Source: Micromonospora arborensis (GTDB taxonomy: Bacteria > Actinomycetota > Actinomycetes > Mycobacteriales > Micromonosporaceae). From it: DNA of 64,000 nucleotides. Position 1 is the stretch's first letter. The number at the start of each line of letters is the position of its first letter. This document shows positions 16,861-28,394 of the stretch, piece by piece. Position numbers and translations under genes: made by a program. The stretch spans positions 81,897 to 145,896 of the forward strand of contig NZ_PYBV01000018.1 of assembly GCF_003205615.1 (NCBI RefSeq), written 5' to 3'. The notes beneath the pieces were generated by a model. It saw nothing but the letters and a program-made list of their open reading frames with translations. It searched no databases and was not told where the DNA came from.

Positions 16861-17982
16861 TTACGCTCCGTCGTTGGCGAGTTGCTGCTGCTTGCGCCAA
16901 CGGATACCCGCCTCGATGAAGCCGTCCAGATCGCCGTCGAACACCCCACTCGGATTGCCGGTCTCCTGCTCGGTTCGGAGATCCTTCACCATCTGATACG
17001 GGTGCAGGACGTAGGAGCGCATCTGGTCGCCCCACGAGCTGGTGCCGCCGCTCTTGAGGCCGGCCATCTTCTCTTCCTCCTCCTGGCGCTTGCGCTCCAG
17101 GAGTCGGGCCTGGAGCACCCGCAGCGCGGAGGCCTTGTTCTGCAGCTGGGACTTCTCGTTCTGACAGGTGACCACGATGCCGGTCGGGATGTGGGTCAGT
17201 CGGACCGCCGAGTCGGTGGTGTTGACGCTCTGTCCACCGGGGCCGGAGGAGCGGTAGACGTCGACCCGTACCTCGTTCTCCGGGATGTCGATGTGGTCGG
17301 TCTGCTCGGTGACCGGCAGGACCTCGACGCCGGCGAAGCTGGTCTGCCGGCGGCCCTGGTTGTCGAACGGGCTGATCCGGACCAGCCGGTGGGTGCCCGA
17401 CTCGACGCTGAGCGTGCCGTACGCGTAGGGCACCTTGACCGCGAAGGTGGCCGACTTCAGGCCTGCCTCTTCGGCGTAGGAGGTCTCGTAGACCTCGGTC
17501 GGGTAGCCGTGCCGCTCCGCCCAGCGCAGGTACATCCGCAGCAGCATCTCGGCGAAGTCCGCGGCGTCCACGCCACCGGCGCCGGCCCGGATGGCGACCA
17601 GCGCCTCCCGGGAGTCGTACTCGCCGGAGAGCAGGGTGCGGACCTCCATCTCCTGGATGGCCTTCGTCAGCCCGGTGATCTCCGACTCGACCTCGGTCAG
17701 CACGCCCGGGTCGGCCTCCGCCTCGGCCAGCTCCAGCAGCACCTGGGCGTCGTCGAGGCTGGAACGCAGGCTGCCCAGCTTGCTGATCTCGCCGTTGACG
17801 TGCGACAGCTGCGAGGTCACCTGCTGAGCCTTGGCCTGGTCGTCCCACAGGTCGGGGGCGGAAGCCTCCTGCTCGAGGCGGGCCTTGTCCTCGTGGAGCC
17901 GGTCGAGGTTGAGGACGGCCTCGATGTTTCGCAGGGTCGCGTCGAGTTCCTTGAGCTGTTCGGCGTAATCGGCAGCGGTCAC
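16861..17982 (-). CDS. prfB: Peptide chain release factor 2
   Basis: 373 residues from the GTG at 17982 ([14 protein letters not shown]). The RF2 tripeptide anticodon SPF is in [15 protein letters not shown] near residue 210, and the peptidyl-hydrolysis motif GGQ is in [15 protein letters not shown] near residue 255. The N-terminal coiled-coil domain (domain 1) covers about residues 1-100. It terminates translation at UGA and UAA. There is no in-frame early stop, so the programmed +1 frameshift of E. coli prfB is absent. A TACGCT -10-like box lies eight bases before the GTG and no ribosome-binding site is seen, so the mRNA is probably leaderless. ftsE follows about 120 bases downstream on the same strand. 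Confidence 0.97.
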   Translation of the reverse strand: MTAADYAEQLKELDATLRNIEAVLNLDRLHEDKARLEQEASAPDLWDDQAKAQQVTSQLSHVNGEISKLGSLRSSLDDAQVLLELAEAEADPGVLTEVESEITGLTKAIQEMEVRTLLSGEYDSREALVAIRAGAGGVDAADFAEMLLRMYLRWAERHGYPTEVYETSYAEEAGLKSATFAVKVPYAYGTLSVESGTHRLVRISPFDNQGRRQTSFAGVEVLPVTEQTDHIDIPENEVRVDVYRSSGPGGQSVNTTDSAVRLTHIPTGIVVTCQNEKSQLQNKASALRVLQARLLERKRQEEEEKMAGLKSGGTSSWGDQMRSYVLHPYQMVKDLRTEQETGNPSGVFDGDLDGFIEAGIRWRKQQQLANDGA

Positions 17983-17990
17983 GACAGACA

Positions 17991-17996
17991 AGCGTA
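17991..17996 (-). promoter_or_regulatory. -10-like box for leaderless prfB mRNA
   Basis: TACGCT on the minus strand, eight bases before the prfB GTG at 17982, the same spacing as the ftsE box. No clear -35 element. Confidence 0.4.
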
Positions 17997-18103
17997 CTGC
18001 GCGGACGAGGAGTGAGCTTGCGAGCCCCGCAGGCCGACGCCAAATTGACGCTGCGCCACCGTGGGCCAAGCAGCTCGTTCCGTATGCGCGAACCCGCCGA
18101 TCG

Positions 18104-18619
18104 TCACCCGACGGGGGCGGACTTCAACCACGACAGGGCCGCCCGATGGTAGGCGACGGCGAACTCCAGCGCGCTGGCGTCGTAGGTCTCCCCGTCCCGT
18201 TTGGCGTTCTTTACCTGTTCCCGCACCTGGGCGAGGGCCTCGGTGTGGTATTCGTTGGCCGAGGCGTACAGGCTCTTCAGCTGACTGGCGGAGTGCAGGT
18301 TGCCGAAGGCCATCCGGAGCGCTATCGGGTTGCGGATGGTGTCCCGCCCCGGGTTCTCGGCCAGCCAGCGGGAGAATGTCCTCTTCCCGCTGGCGGTGAG
18401 CGCGTAGGGCTGGCTCATCCGCGGCCCCGGCTTACCGAGGCGCACGAAACCCCGCTCGGCCAGCACCGGCAACTCGCGGTAGACCTGACTGCGGGTCATC
18501 GACCAGTACGGCGCCAGACGGCGCTCAGCGGCGGCCATCAACTGACCGCCTGTCATCGGGCCCTCATGGAGGAGCCCAAGAAGGGCTGCCGCCGTAGGGT
18601 TGACTCCGGAATCCGCCAT
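18104..18619 (-). CDS. PadR-family transcriptional regulator
   Basis: 171 residues from the ATG at 18619 ([17 protein letters not shown]); a longer frame upstream adds unlikely residues. The N-terminal winged helix-turn-helix has the PadR layout: a helix with [18 protein letters not shown], the recognition helix with [20 protein letters not shown], and a wing with [20 protein letters not shown]-terminal helical dimerisation region follows ([19 protein letters not shown] and the tail). PadR regulators usually repress nearby genes in response to phenolic or drug-like ligands. The nearest neighbour downstream is prfB on the same strand; the gene upstream is pruA, also on the same strand. The target is unknown. 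Confidence 0.85.
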   Translation of the reverse strand: MADSGVNPTAAALLGLLHEGPMTGGQLMAAAERRLAPYWSMTRSQVYRELPVLAERGFVRLGKPGPRMSQPYALTASGKRTFSRWLAENPGRDTIRNPIALRMAFGNLHSASQLKSLYASANEYHTEALAQVREQVKNAKRDGETYDASALEFAVAYHRAALSWLKSAPVG

Positions 18620-18794
18620 GCCCACTACGCTGCCACTTTGCGCACCCGGCGTCCAGGATTTGCCAGTTTGCCACCCAACAGGTCTTCCTAAGTGCACTGT
18701 CGGCGACAGACTGTCCGTTGAGGACTATCGATGGGTTACGCCGTTCGGTCGACCGCCGGCGGCGTCACACGCGCCACCGGCGGGTCGTCGCCGG

Positions 18795-20423
18795 TCAGCC
18801 CATGTGGGGGTACGTGTGGTCGGTCGGCGGCACGAAGGTCTCCTTGATCGTGCGCGGCGACACCCAGCGGACCAGGTTCAGCCAGGAGCCGGCCTTGTCG
18901 TTGGTGCCGCTGGCCCGGGCACCGCCGAACGGCTGCTGCCCGACCACCGCGCCGGTCGGCTTGTCGTTGATGTAGAAGTTGCCGGCCGCGTACCGCATCC
19001 GCTCGGCGACCGCGTCGACCACCCGGCGGTCGGTGGCGAACACCGACCCGGTCAGCGCGTACGGGGCGATCGACTCGGCCTGCGCCACCACGTCGTCGAA
19101 GCGGGCGTCGTCGAAGACGTGCACGCCCAGGATCGGCCCGAAGTACTCGGTGGTGAAGGTCTCGTGGGCGGCGTCGCCGCACTCGAAGAGCGTCGGCCGG
19201 ACGAAGTAGCCGACCGAGTCGTCGGCGGTGCCACCGGCGAGCACCCGGCAACTGTCGTCACCGGAGATCAACTCCAACGCCGCGGTGTGCCGGGCGAACG
19301 CCTTGTCGTCGATCACCGCGCCACCGAAGTTGCTGAAGTCGGCCACGTCGCCGTAGGTCAGCGAGTCGGTGGTGGCGGCCAGCCGGTCGCGCAGCCCACC
19401 CTCCCAGATCGAGCGCGGCACGTACGCCCGCGAGGCCGCCGAGCACTTCTGGCCCTGGTACTCGTACGCGCCACGGATCAGCGCGGTGTGCAGGGCGTCC
19501 ACGTCGGCGCTGGTGTGCGCGACCACGAAGTCCTTGCCGCCGGTCTCGCCGACCAGTCGCGGGTAGCCCCGGTAGCGGGCAATGTTGTCGCCGACGGTCC
19601 GCCACAACTGCTGGAACACCTTGGTCGAACCGGTGAAGTGGATGCCGGCCAGATCCGGGTCGGCGAGCACGACGTCGGAGACCTCCTCACCCCGGCCGGT
19701 GACCATGTTGATCACGCCGGGCGGCAGGCCGGCGGCCTCGAACAGCCGCATGGTGAAGTGCGCGGCGAACTGCTGGGTCGGGCCCGGCTTCCAGATCACC
19801 GTGTTGCCCAGCAGGGCCGGCGCCGACGGCAGGTTGCCCGCGATGGCGGTGAAGTTGAACGGGGTGACCGCGTAGACGAAGCCCTCCAGCGGGCGGTGGT
19901 CGAAGCGGTTCCAGACGCCCGGCGAGGACGCCGGCTGCTCCTCGAGCAGACGGCGGGCGAAGTGCACGTTGAACCGGAGGAAGTCGATGAACTCGCACGC
20001 CGAGTCGATCTCCGCCTGGATCGCGGTCTTCGACTGGCCGAGCATGGTGGCGGCGTTGAGGGTGTCGCGCCAGGGACCGGCGAGCAGCTCGGCGGCACGC
20101 AGGAAGATCGCGGCGCGCTCCTCGAAGGGCAGTGCCCGCCACATCGGGGCGGCGTCCTTGGCGGCCTTGATCGCGGCGCGGGCGTCGTCGTGGGTGGCGT
20201 GCGCGGTCACACCCAGCACGTGCGCGTGCCGGTGCGGCTGCACCACGTTGATCGGGTCACCGGCGGCCATCCGCTGCTCACCGCCGATGGTCATCGGCAG
20301 ATCGATGCGCTCGGCGGCGAGCTCGGTCAGCCGCCGCTGGAGCCGGTCCCGGTCTCCGCTGCCCGGCTCGTAGTTGCGAACCGGCTCGTTGCGCGGCTCG
20401 GGAACGGAGAAGACGGCATCCAT
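18795..20423 (-). CDS. pruA: 1-pyrroline-5-carboxylate dehydrogenase
   Basis: 542 residues from the ATG at 20423, which has AGGAG nearby; a longer in-frame opening is rejected. Aldehyde dehydrogenase motifs: the catalytic Cys near residue 325 in GQKCSAASRAY, the general-base Glu in LVGETGGKD near residue 288, the cofactor loop GSTKVF, and the P5CDH-type N-terminus (NEPVRNYEPGSGDR) and C-terminus (ASGTNDKAGSWLNLVRWVSPRTIKETF). It oxidises glutamate semialdehyde/P5C to glutamate with NAD in proline catabolism. No proline dehydrogenase (putB) is adjacent in this window. The PadR gene lies downstream on the same strand, a possible regulator. Confidence 0.94.
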   Translation of the reverse strand: MDAVFSVPEPRNEPVRNYEPGSGDRDRLQRRLTELAAERIDLPMTIGGEQRMAAGDPINVVQPHRHAHVLGVTAHATHDDARAAIKAAKDAAPMWRALPFEERAAIFLRAAELLAGPWRDTLNAATMLGQSKTAIQAEIDSACEFIDFLRFNVHFARRLLEEQPASSPGVWNRFDHRPLEGFVYAVTPFNFTAIAGNLPSAPALLGNTVIWKPGPTQQFAAHFTMRLFEAAGLPPGVINMVTGRGEEVSDVVLADPDLAGIHFTGSTKVFQQLWRTVGDNIARYRGYPRLVGETGGKDFVVAHTSADVDALHTALIRGAYEYQGQKCSAASRAYVPRSIWEGGLRDRLAATTDSLTYGDVADFSNFGGAVIDDKAFARHTAALELISGDDSCRVLAGGTADDSVGYFVRPTLFECGDAAHETFTTEYFGPILGVHVFDDARFDDVVAQAESIAPYALTGSVFATDRRVVDAVAERMRYAAGNFYINDKPTGAVVGQQPFGGARASGTNDKAGSWLNLVRWVSPRTIKETFVPPTDHTYPHMG

Positions 20424-20873
20424 CAAGGCTCCTGGCGATCTCGACAGCAGTGGCGAAACCGGACCCGCGGGCACCGACCGGACGGCCGGACACCGGACGC
20501 CGCACCGGAGGGCCGAGCAGCGGCGGGACCTCCTGCGATTCTTTCATGCGGCGGTGCTGGCCTCGCCTCCACCACCACCCGGATGCGAAGGACCGGCCGA
20601 CGTTTCTCTCCTTACCGGTCGCCGGGGTGGGCTGGGGCGACCGTCCCCGGCTCCGGGCGGTCAGGCTTGATCCTCCCGCCGGGGACGGTCGCCCCAGCCC
20701 CCGACGTTGGTCGCGGTCCGTGGGCCCGTTGCGCTTCGCCGGGGTACGGCGCTCGGGTACTGCTGATCGACTGACAGCCCCTCCCGACTCAGGGGGTGTG
20801 GCTCGTTCGGTGGGGGTCGCGGTGGCCCGCGTACCCTGAATGGTCGGTGACCTGCCGCCTCGAAGGGGAGACG
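20424..20873. other. Divergent intergenic region between pruA and a membrane-protein gene
   Basis: 450 bases with no convincing gene. It should hold the promoters of pruA (leftward) and of the rightward gene at 20874, which has GGGGAG four bases before its ATG and a TACCCT -10-like box about 35 bases upstream. The striking content is a 23-bp inverted repeat at 20629-20700. Confidence 0.7.
20629..20700. repeat. Perfect 23-bp inverted repeat (26-base loop) between divergent genes
   Basis: The arm at 20629-20651 (begins GGGCTGGGGCGACCGTCC) is exactly complementary to 20678-20700. It lies between divergently transcribed genes and so is not a conventional terminator. It could be a mobile palindromic element, a regulatory RNA hairpin or a nucleoid-protein site. 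Confidence 0.85.
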
Positions 20874-21977
20874 ATGACCAAGCAGCCCGGCCGCGTCCCG
20901 GCCGCGGAGTCGCACGAGGCGGCGGCCGACGCGGCCAGCCCCAGCAGCCGGCCGCTGCCCGCGCCCGGCGCGGCGGTGCTCGCGCTGCTGGCGCTCGGGT
21001 GGCTGACCGCCATGCTCTGGTCCACCCGGGAGGCCATCAACTCGGCGGCGGCCGGGGTCACCGCGATCAGTCTCTCCGCGTTCGCCCTGCCTGGCGTGAT
21101 CTCGGCCGCGCTGGTGTGCGGGTCGGCCGTCGCGCTGGCCGGCGGCAACCTGCTGGCCCGCCGGTACGGCGACTGGGCCACCCTGCGCTTTGCCGGTGCC
21201 ATCGGCGGCGGAATGCTTGTCGGGTTGGCGGCCGCGCTGGCCATCAACCTCACCTACTTCGACACCTCGACCACCAACGTGATCGCCGGCACCACGGCCG
21301 CCGCGGCGATCATCGGTGGCGCGGTGGCCGGCGCGCGGAGCGCCCCAGCGGTCGGTGCGGTGGTGACCGCGGCGCTGGGCACGTTGCTCTTCGTGGTCGC
21401 GTTCAGCCGCGTCCGGGATCCGCTGTTCGACCTCTTCGGGGCCGGCGACAGCCAACAGTCGTTGGTCGACGCGGCCAAGTGGGTGTCCCGGACCGAGTCG
21501 CTCGTCGCCGGGCTGCTCGCCGGGCTGCTCGCCTTCGGCTACCTGACCTGGGCGCGGCGTCGGGCCGTTCGCCGTGATCCCGACACCCCCGCCCTGCGCT
21601 GGCCGGCGTACCTGCTCGCCGGCGCCGGGCCGGGGCTGCTCCTCCTGCTCGCCGAGGTGATCATCCGAATCGGTGGCCGGTCGCTGCTCGACCTGGCCAG
21701 CGCACTCAGCGAAGCGGACGCCGTGGCGCAGACCTCGCTGGGCAGCTCGCGGGTCGACAACGCCATCTGGGTGCTCTTCGTGGGGGCGCTGACCGCGCTG
21801 ATCGCGTTCGGCCGCACGCTCGGCCCGGCAACCCACACCGACGACGAACCAGCCGACGGCTCGGACACCGTCCCGGACCGGGTCGACCCCGAGGACGGCG
21901 AGCCCGACCCGGCCGAGGCGTTCGATCCGGCCGAGGCGTTCGACCCGGACCCGGCCAAGGCGGACCCGGCCCGCTGA
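20874..21977 (+). CDS. Multi-pass membrane protein of unknown function
   Basis: 367 residues from the ATG at 20874 with GGGGAGACG upstream; a longer frame begins at 20796 but lacks support. About seven to eight hydrophobic helices span residues 30-330, e.g. AAVLALLALGWLTAMLW, AALVCGSAVALAGGNLLA, MLVGLAAALAINLTYF and AYLLAGAGPGLLLLLAEV. The C-terminal tail is acidic and repetitive: PAEAFDPAEAFDPDPAKADP contains a direct repeat of PAEAFD. No transporter signature or charged membrane motif was recognised. Conserved actinobacterial membrane proteins of this kind have no assigned function. Confidence 0.7.
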   Translation: MTKQPGRVPAAESHEAAADAASPSSRPLPAPGAAVLALLALGWLTAMLWSTREAINSAAAGVTAISLSAFALPGVISAALVCGSAVALAGGNLLARRYGDWATLRFAGAIGGGMLVGLAAALAINLTYFDTSTTNVIAGTTAAAAIIGGAVAGARSAPAVGAVVTAALGTLLFVVAFSRVRDPLFDLFGAGDSQQSLVDAAKWVSRTESLVAGLLAGLLAFGYLTWARRRAVRRDPDTPALRWPAYLLAGAGPGLLLLLAEVIIRIGGRSLLDLASALSEADAVAQTSLGSSRVDNAIWVLFVGALTALIAFGRTLGPATHTDDEPADGSDTVPDRVDPEDGEPDPAEAFDPAEAFDPDPAKADPAR

Positions 21978-22047
21978 CGTCGGACGGGGCTGTTCGACGG
22001 CCGGCGTCAGCGGGCCCTGCCGCTGGCTGTTGGCGCGGCAGCGTGGC

Positions 22048-22557
22048 TCAGCTGGCCGCGCGTAGCAGCAGGTCCAGCTCCGTCACGTCGTACCACTCCA
22101 GCTCGTGGTCCTCGGCCCCATCAACTGTGAACTGGGCGTCGGGGTCCCCAGCGGCCGCCTCGGCCACCACTTCGGCCGCCGCGGCGACCTCCTCGACCGC
22201 GTCCGCGCCGTCCACGTGGATGGCCGCGACGGCACCCACCGGCACGGCGTCGGCCAACGTCACCGTGCTGGAACCCAGCTCACCGTCGCCCCGCCCGAGC
22301 GCGCGTGCCGGCAGATCGGCCGAGACGACGACGCGGCGGCGGGGAGCGGCCGGGTCGGCCCGGAGCAGGTTCAGCGCGTCCTGGGCGGCCCGGGTGAACG
22401 CGACGTACTCCAGCTCCTCCTCGTCGCCCTCGGCGTACCACTCGCGCAGCGCCGGGGTCACCGCGTGCGCCTGGTCGGCGGCCAGCCCCTCCTCGCGCAG
22501 CCGGGCCAGCATCGGTACGGTCGCCGGCACATACACCCGGACAAGCTCGTCGGTCAC
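22048..22557 (-). CDS. Conserved actinobacterial protein, DUF6912-like
   Basis: 169 residues from the GTG at 22557, with GGGGAG upstream; the frame is open further but without a site. Sequence features: [20 protein letters not shown] at the N-terminus, [24 protein letters not shown] near residue 33, then [15 protein letters not shown], and a very acidic second half ([18 protein letters not shown]). This is the pattern of a family I recall as DUF6912; no function is known. Cytoplasmic. It is convergent with the membrane protein gene to its left and divergent from the HTH gene to its right. Confidence 0.65.
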   Translation of the reverse strand: MTDELVRVYVPATVPMLARLREEGLAADQAHAVTPALREWYAEGDEEELEYVAFTRAAQDALNLLRADPAAPRRRVVVSADLPARALGRGDGELGSSTVTLADAVPVGAVAAIHVDGADAVEEVAAAAEVVAEAAAGDPDAQFTVDGAEDHELEWYDVTELDLLLRAAS

Positions 22558-22772
22558 CGGTCGTCTCCCCGCCTCGTCCTCCACCGGCGTCCGCCGGCAC
22601 GGGCGCAGATCATGCCGCACGCCGTGACCGTCATACACCCCGGCTCCGGCCGGTGGAAGTTCCCAACCGGCGTGTCTCGGGAGGTCGGCAAGCCGCCGGC
22701 CCGTGCGGATGCTGGGCGGCCGGGGCTGTCGATGGCAAACTGAGCCAAACGACGCCAACCCCGGGAGTTCCT

Positions 22773-23000
22773 GTGGAGCCGAGGTTCCTGCTGCTCTCCG
22801 ACGTCGCCGCCGAGCTGAACGTGTCGGATTCGCAGGTCTACCACATGGTGCGCAGCGGCGAACTGCCGGCGATCAAGATCGGCGGACGCGGCCAGTGGCG
22901 CGTCGAGCGCGCACGCCTGGAGGATTACATAGCGCGCAAGTACGACGAAACAGCGGACTGGGTCCAGAGCAATCCGCTGATCGACCGCGACCCCGAGTAG
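22773..23000 (+). CDS. Small excisionase-type helix-turn-helix DNA-binding protein
   Basis: 75 residues, GTG start at 22773 with GGGAG upstream. The whole protein is a MerR/excisionase-like winged helix: [33 protein letters not shown] is the HTH_17 core, with [18 protein letters not shown] as the wing and last helix. Such short proteins in actinobacteria include developmental DNA architects (BldC-like) as well as phage excisionases. No integrase or att site is nearby, so a chromosomal regulator is more likely than an Xis. The downstream 280 bases are occupied by palindromic repeats. Confidence 0.8.
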   Translation: MEPRFLLLSDVAAELNVSDSQVYHMVRSGELPAIKIGGRGQWRVERARLEDYIARKYDETADWVQSNPLIDRDPE

Positions 23001-23031
23001 ACGCGACCCCCACTCAGCCAGCCCTCCGCGT

Positions 23032-23170
23032 GATCCTCCGCATCGCCGCGCCTCTTTCGCACGATCCACCCCGCGTCGCCGCACCCTCCTCGCACGATCC
23101 ACTCCATATCGCCGAAGTTGGGGTTTCGAGGCGGGTTGGATACCGCCATGTCGGCGAAACGGAGTGGATC
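23032..23170. repeat. Palindromic repeat family A: three direct half-units ending in a full 75-base palindrome
   Basis: Half-units of 31, 33 and 33 bases start with GATCC at 23032, 23063 and 23096. The last pairs with a complementary half ending GGAGTGGATC at 23170, forming an imperfect 75-base palindrome at 23096-23170. Closely related full palindromes lie at 47791-47864 and 48744-48818. Confidence 0.75.
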
Positions 23171-23283
23171 ACGCCGCGTAGCGGGCGGGTTCCCACGCTG
23201 AGCCATTGACCGGGGCCGCTTTGTCGCTCAGAATCGAGCTTGTCGGAGGCAAACGAAAGCAAACGCAAGATCAAGGGGGCACG

Positions 23284-23874
23284 ATGAGCGAGGCACGACC
23301 CGGTCCTTCCCGGCCACCCGTGCGACTGCGCCCTGTCCCGCCCATCGACCCGCCGTACGCCGACGAGACCGACGAGGCGTACTGGCCGGCACCCACCCAC
23401 GGTCAGCTCGCCCTCGACCTGTTCGCCTCGACCCGGCCAGACCCGGTCCGGCCGCCCGAGCGCCGGGCCGCTCTTCGCCCGGTTCCCAGCCGGTCGACCA
23501 CGCACCCGGTCACGCCGATACCGCCAGCGACCGCCCCGGAAGCCACCCGAGTCGCCCATCGGTTCGTCGGCAGTTGCCTGGAGGTGGTGAACGGCTACCG
23601 CTCGCCGGCACAGGTGCGGGCGCTGCTCGACCCGGCCCGAGCAAGTGACCTCCTGACCGAGCTGGCCCGTGCGTCCGGGCGGGCCGCGGCACCTCGTCGC
23701 CGCGCCGGCCGGCCAGTGGTCCGGCTGCTTCGCATGCGGGTCTGCGAACCCCGGGAGGCCGCAGTGGAGGCAGCAGCCGTCCTCACCGGCGCGGGCGGTC
23801 AGAGTTGGGCCATGGCGCTCCGCCTGGAGCATCGCCGGGGCCGCTGGCTCTGCACCGCCCTGCACGTCCTCTGA
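23284..23874 (+). CDS. Rv3235-family protein
   Basis: 196 residues from the ATG at 23284 with a GGGGGC ribosome-binding region. The first ~100 residues are Pro/Arg-rich and disordered (RPPVRLRPVPPIDPPY). The C-terminal half is folded: RVAHRFVGSCLEVVNGYRSPAQVRALLDP, a helix-strand core, and VVRLLRMRVCEPREAAVEAAAVL with RRGRWLCTALHVL at the end. This layout and the position next to secA match the Rv3235 family of actinobacteria (named after the M. tuberculosis gene). Its fold resembles small NTF2-like/accessory domains, and its function is unknown, possibly linked to secretion through its conserved neighbour. It is convergent with secA. Confidence 0.75.
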   Translation: MSEARPGPSRPPVRLRPVPPIDPPYADETDEAYWPAPTHGQLALDLFASTRPDPVRPPERRAALRPVPSRSTTHPVTPIPPATAPEATRVAHRFVGSCLEVVNGYRSPAQVRALLDPARASDLLTELARASGRAAAPRRRAGRPVVRLLRMRVCEPREAAVEAAAVLTGAGGQSWAMALRLEHRRGRWLCTALHVL

Positions 23875-23894
23875 CCAAACCCGACCCGGCGCAG

Positions 23895-24032
23895 CCCCGA
23901 GCCCCCGCGCGACCCCCGAGCCCTCGCGCGACCCCCAGCCACGCGAGGCCCAGCCACGCGAGGCCCTTAGCCAAGCGCGACCCCCAGCCACGCGAGGCCC
24001 TTAACCACCGCGCAAGCCACAACCACGCGAGG
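23895..24032. repeat. Degenerate tandem repeat between the Rv3235-family gene and secA
   Basis: Short GC-rich units built on GCGCGACCCCC and CAGCCACGCGAGGCCC recur. The longest direct copy, 26 bases plus CTTA, occurs at 23925 and 23974. The array lies just past the stop of the Rv3235-family gene and before the secA terminator. Confidence 0.7.
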
Positions 24033-24096
24033 CTCACCGGCCCTCAGGCGTGTGAAAAACCAGCCAGTCCGGCTGGACGTGTGAGGGCTGGAGACG

Positions 24097-24133
24097 CCGA
24101 CGGGTCCCGGCCTGATCGGCCGGGACCCGTCGG
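24097..24133 (-). terminator. Terminator of secA
   Basis: A perfect 16-bp stem (CCGACGGGTCCCGGCC and complement) around the five-base loop TGATC, 13 bases past the secA stop on the minus strand. Confidence 0.85.
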
Positions 24134-24146
24134 TCAGTGCTGTTGG

Positions 24147-27074
<2,928 letters not shown>

Positions 27075-27242
27075 GGATCAACGCTCCCCTAGACAGTCTC
27101 GAACCATCGTAGGCGCTCCATCGGCGCGATGGTCACTGGTGGCGGTGGTCGCCTCCGCCGAACCCGACATAATTCGCGTCCTGCGCACTCCCCGAACGTT
27201 ATCCGGTTACGCCGTCGGCGAACGGTGCGGCACGATGCACGG

Positions 27243-28394
27243 GTGGAGCCCGTGGAGATCATCGAGGACGGCGTGCTGCTGCGGCCCTGGCGGGACACCG
27301 ACGCCGACGCCGTGCACCTTGCCTGCCAGGATGCGGACATTCAGCGCTGGACCACCGTCCCGCGCCCATATCGACCCGAACACGCCCTCGGCTTCGTCAC
27401 CGAGATGAGCCGGACGGCCTGGGCGGAGGGCACCGGGGCGCCGTTCGCGGTCTGCGACCCGGCGACAGGTGAACTGCTCGGCTCGTGCGGGTTGATCTCC
27501 ATCGACCGGGACGGCACCGGCGAGGTCGGTTACTGGACCGCCCCCTGGGCGCGCGGCCGCGGGGTGATGGTCCGGGCCACCCGGGCGGTTGCCCGCTGGT
27601 CCTTCGACACCATCGGGCTGCGCCGGCTGATCTGGCAGGCCGAGGTGGGCAACCACGCCTCCCGGTTGGTCGCCCTCCGGGCCGGTTTCCGGATCGACGG
27701 CCGGCTGCGGCTGGCCAACCCGGCGTCGCGGTCCGACGCGGACGGCTGGATCGGCTCGCTGCTGCCCGGTGAGGTGCCCACGCCCGGGTCGACCGGGCCG
27801 GCCGGTCCGGGCACCCTCGCCGCCCGGCGTGCCGCCGTCTTCGGCCGCCCACAGCCCACCCTGTTCGCCACCGCCGGGGCCGGTGAGCTGCGGATACGGC
27901 CGATGGAGGAGCAGGACCTGGACGCCGTGGTGCAGACCTGCCAGGACCCGGACAGCATTCGCTGGACGACCGTGCCGGACCCGTACGAGTACGCCGACGC
28001 GCAGGGGTACCAGGCCTACGGCCAGGACGCCTGGGCCCGAGGGGACGCCGCCTGCTTCGTGATCGCCGACCCGGACGACAGGTACGCGGGCACGATCGAC
28101 CTGCGGCTCTCCCCCACCGACGCCCTGCTGGCCGACGTCGGCTTCATGACCGCCCCGGCGGCCCGGGGCCGGGGGTACATGCCGGCCGCGCTGGTGGCGC
28201 TCAGCGCCTGGGGCTGCACCACGCTGGGTCTGGCCCGGATCGAGTGGAAGGCGAACGTGGGCAACACCGCCTCCCGGCGGGTGGCGGAGAAGGCGGGCTT
28301 CACGTTCGAGGGGACGGCCCGGGACGGGGTGCAGCACCGGGGCGAGCGGGTCGACGTGTGGGTGGCCGCGCTGCTCGCGAGGGATCTGGGATGA
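27243..28394 (+). CDS. Tandem double GNAT-domain acetyltransferase (first of pair)
   Basis: 383 residues from the GTG at 27243. Two GNAT (RimJ/RimL-type) domains in tandem, about residues 5-170 and 205-380. Each has the acetyl-CoA loop pattern (Q/R)xxGxG/A: ARGRGVMVRATRA in the first and ARGRGYMPAALVAL in the second. Each also has the N-terminal R(P/M) strand and the (E)VGNxASRxVAxxAGF helix (VGNHASRLVALRAGF and VGNTASRRVAEKAGF). These acetylate small molecules, antibiotics or protein N-termini; the substrate is unknown. The stop overlaps the start of a second double-GNAT gene (ATGA). The pair is divergent from secA and inserted between secA and hpf, unlike M. tuberculosis. Confidence 0.85.
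   Translation: MEPVEIIEDGVLLRPWRDTDADAVHLACQDADIQRWTTVPRPYRPEHALGFVTEMSRTAWAEGTGAPFAVCDPATGELLGSCGLISIDRDGTGEVGYWTAPWARGRGVMVRATRAVARWSFDTIGLRRLIWQAEVGNHASRLVALRAGFRIDGRLRLANPASRSDADGWIGSLLPGEVPTPGSTGPAGPGTLAARRAAVFGRPQPTLFATAGAGELRIRPMEEQDLDAVVQTCQDPDSIRWTTVPDPYEYADAQGYQAYGQDAWARGDAACFVIADPDDRYAGTIDLRLSPTDALLADVGFMTAPAARGRGYMPAALVALSAWGCTTLGLARIEWKANVGNTASRRVAEKAGFTFEGTARDGVQHRGERVDVWVAALLARDLG

Noticed and set aside
17961..18069. Programmed frameshift and longer N-terminus for prfB
   Set aside because: No in-frame early stop or CUUUGA-type slippery site occurs; the upstream in-frame residues are unlike RF2 and the GTG at 17982 fits the family.
22773..23000. Phage excisionase with a nearby attachment site
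   Set aside because: No integrase, att-like duplication or phage gene nearby; the flanking tRNA is 15 kb away and intact.
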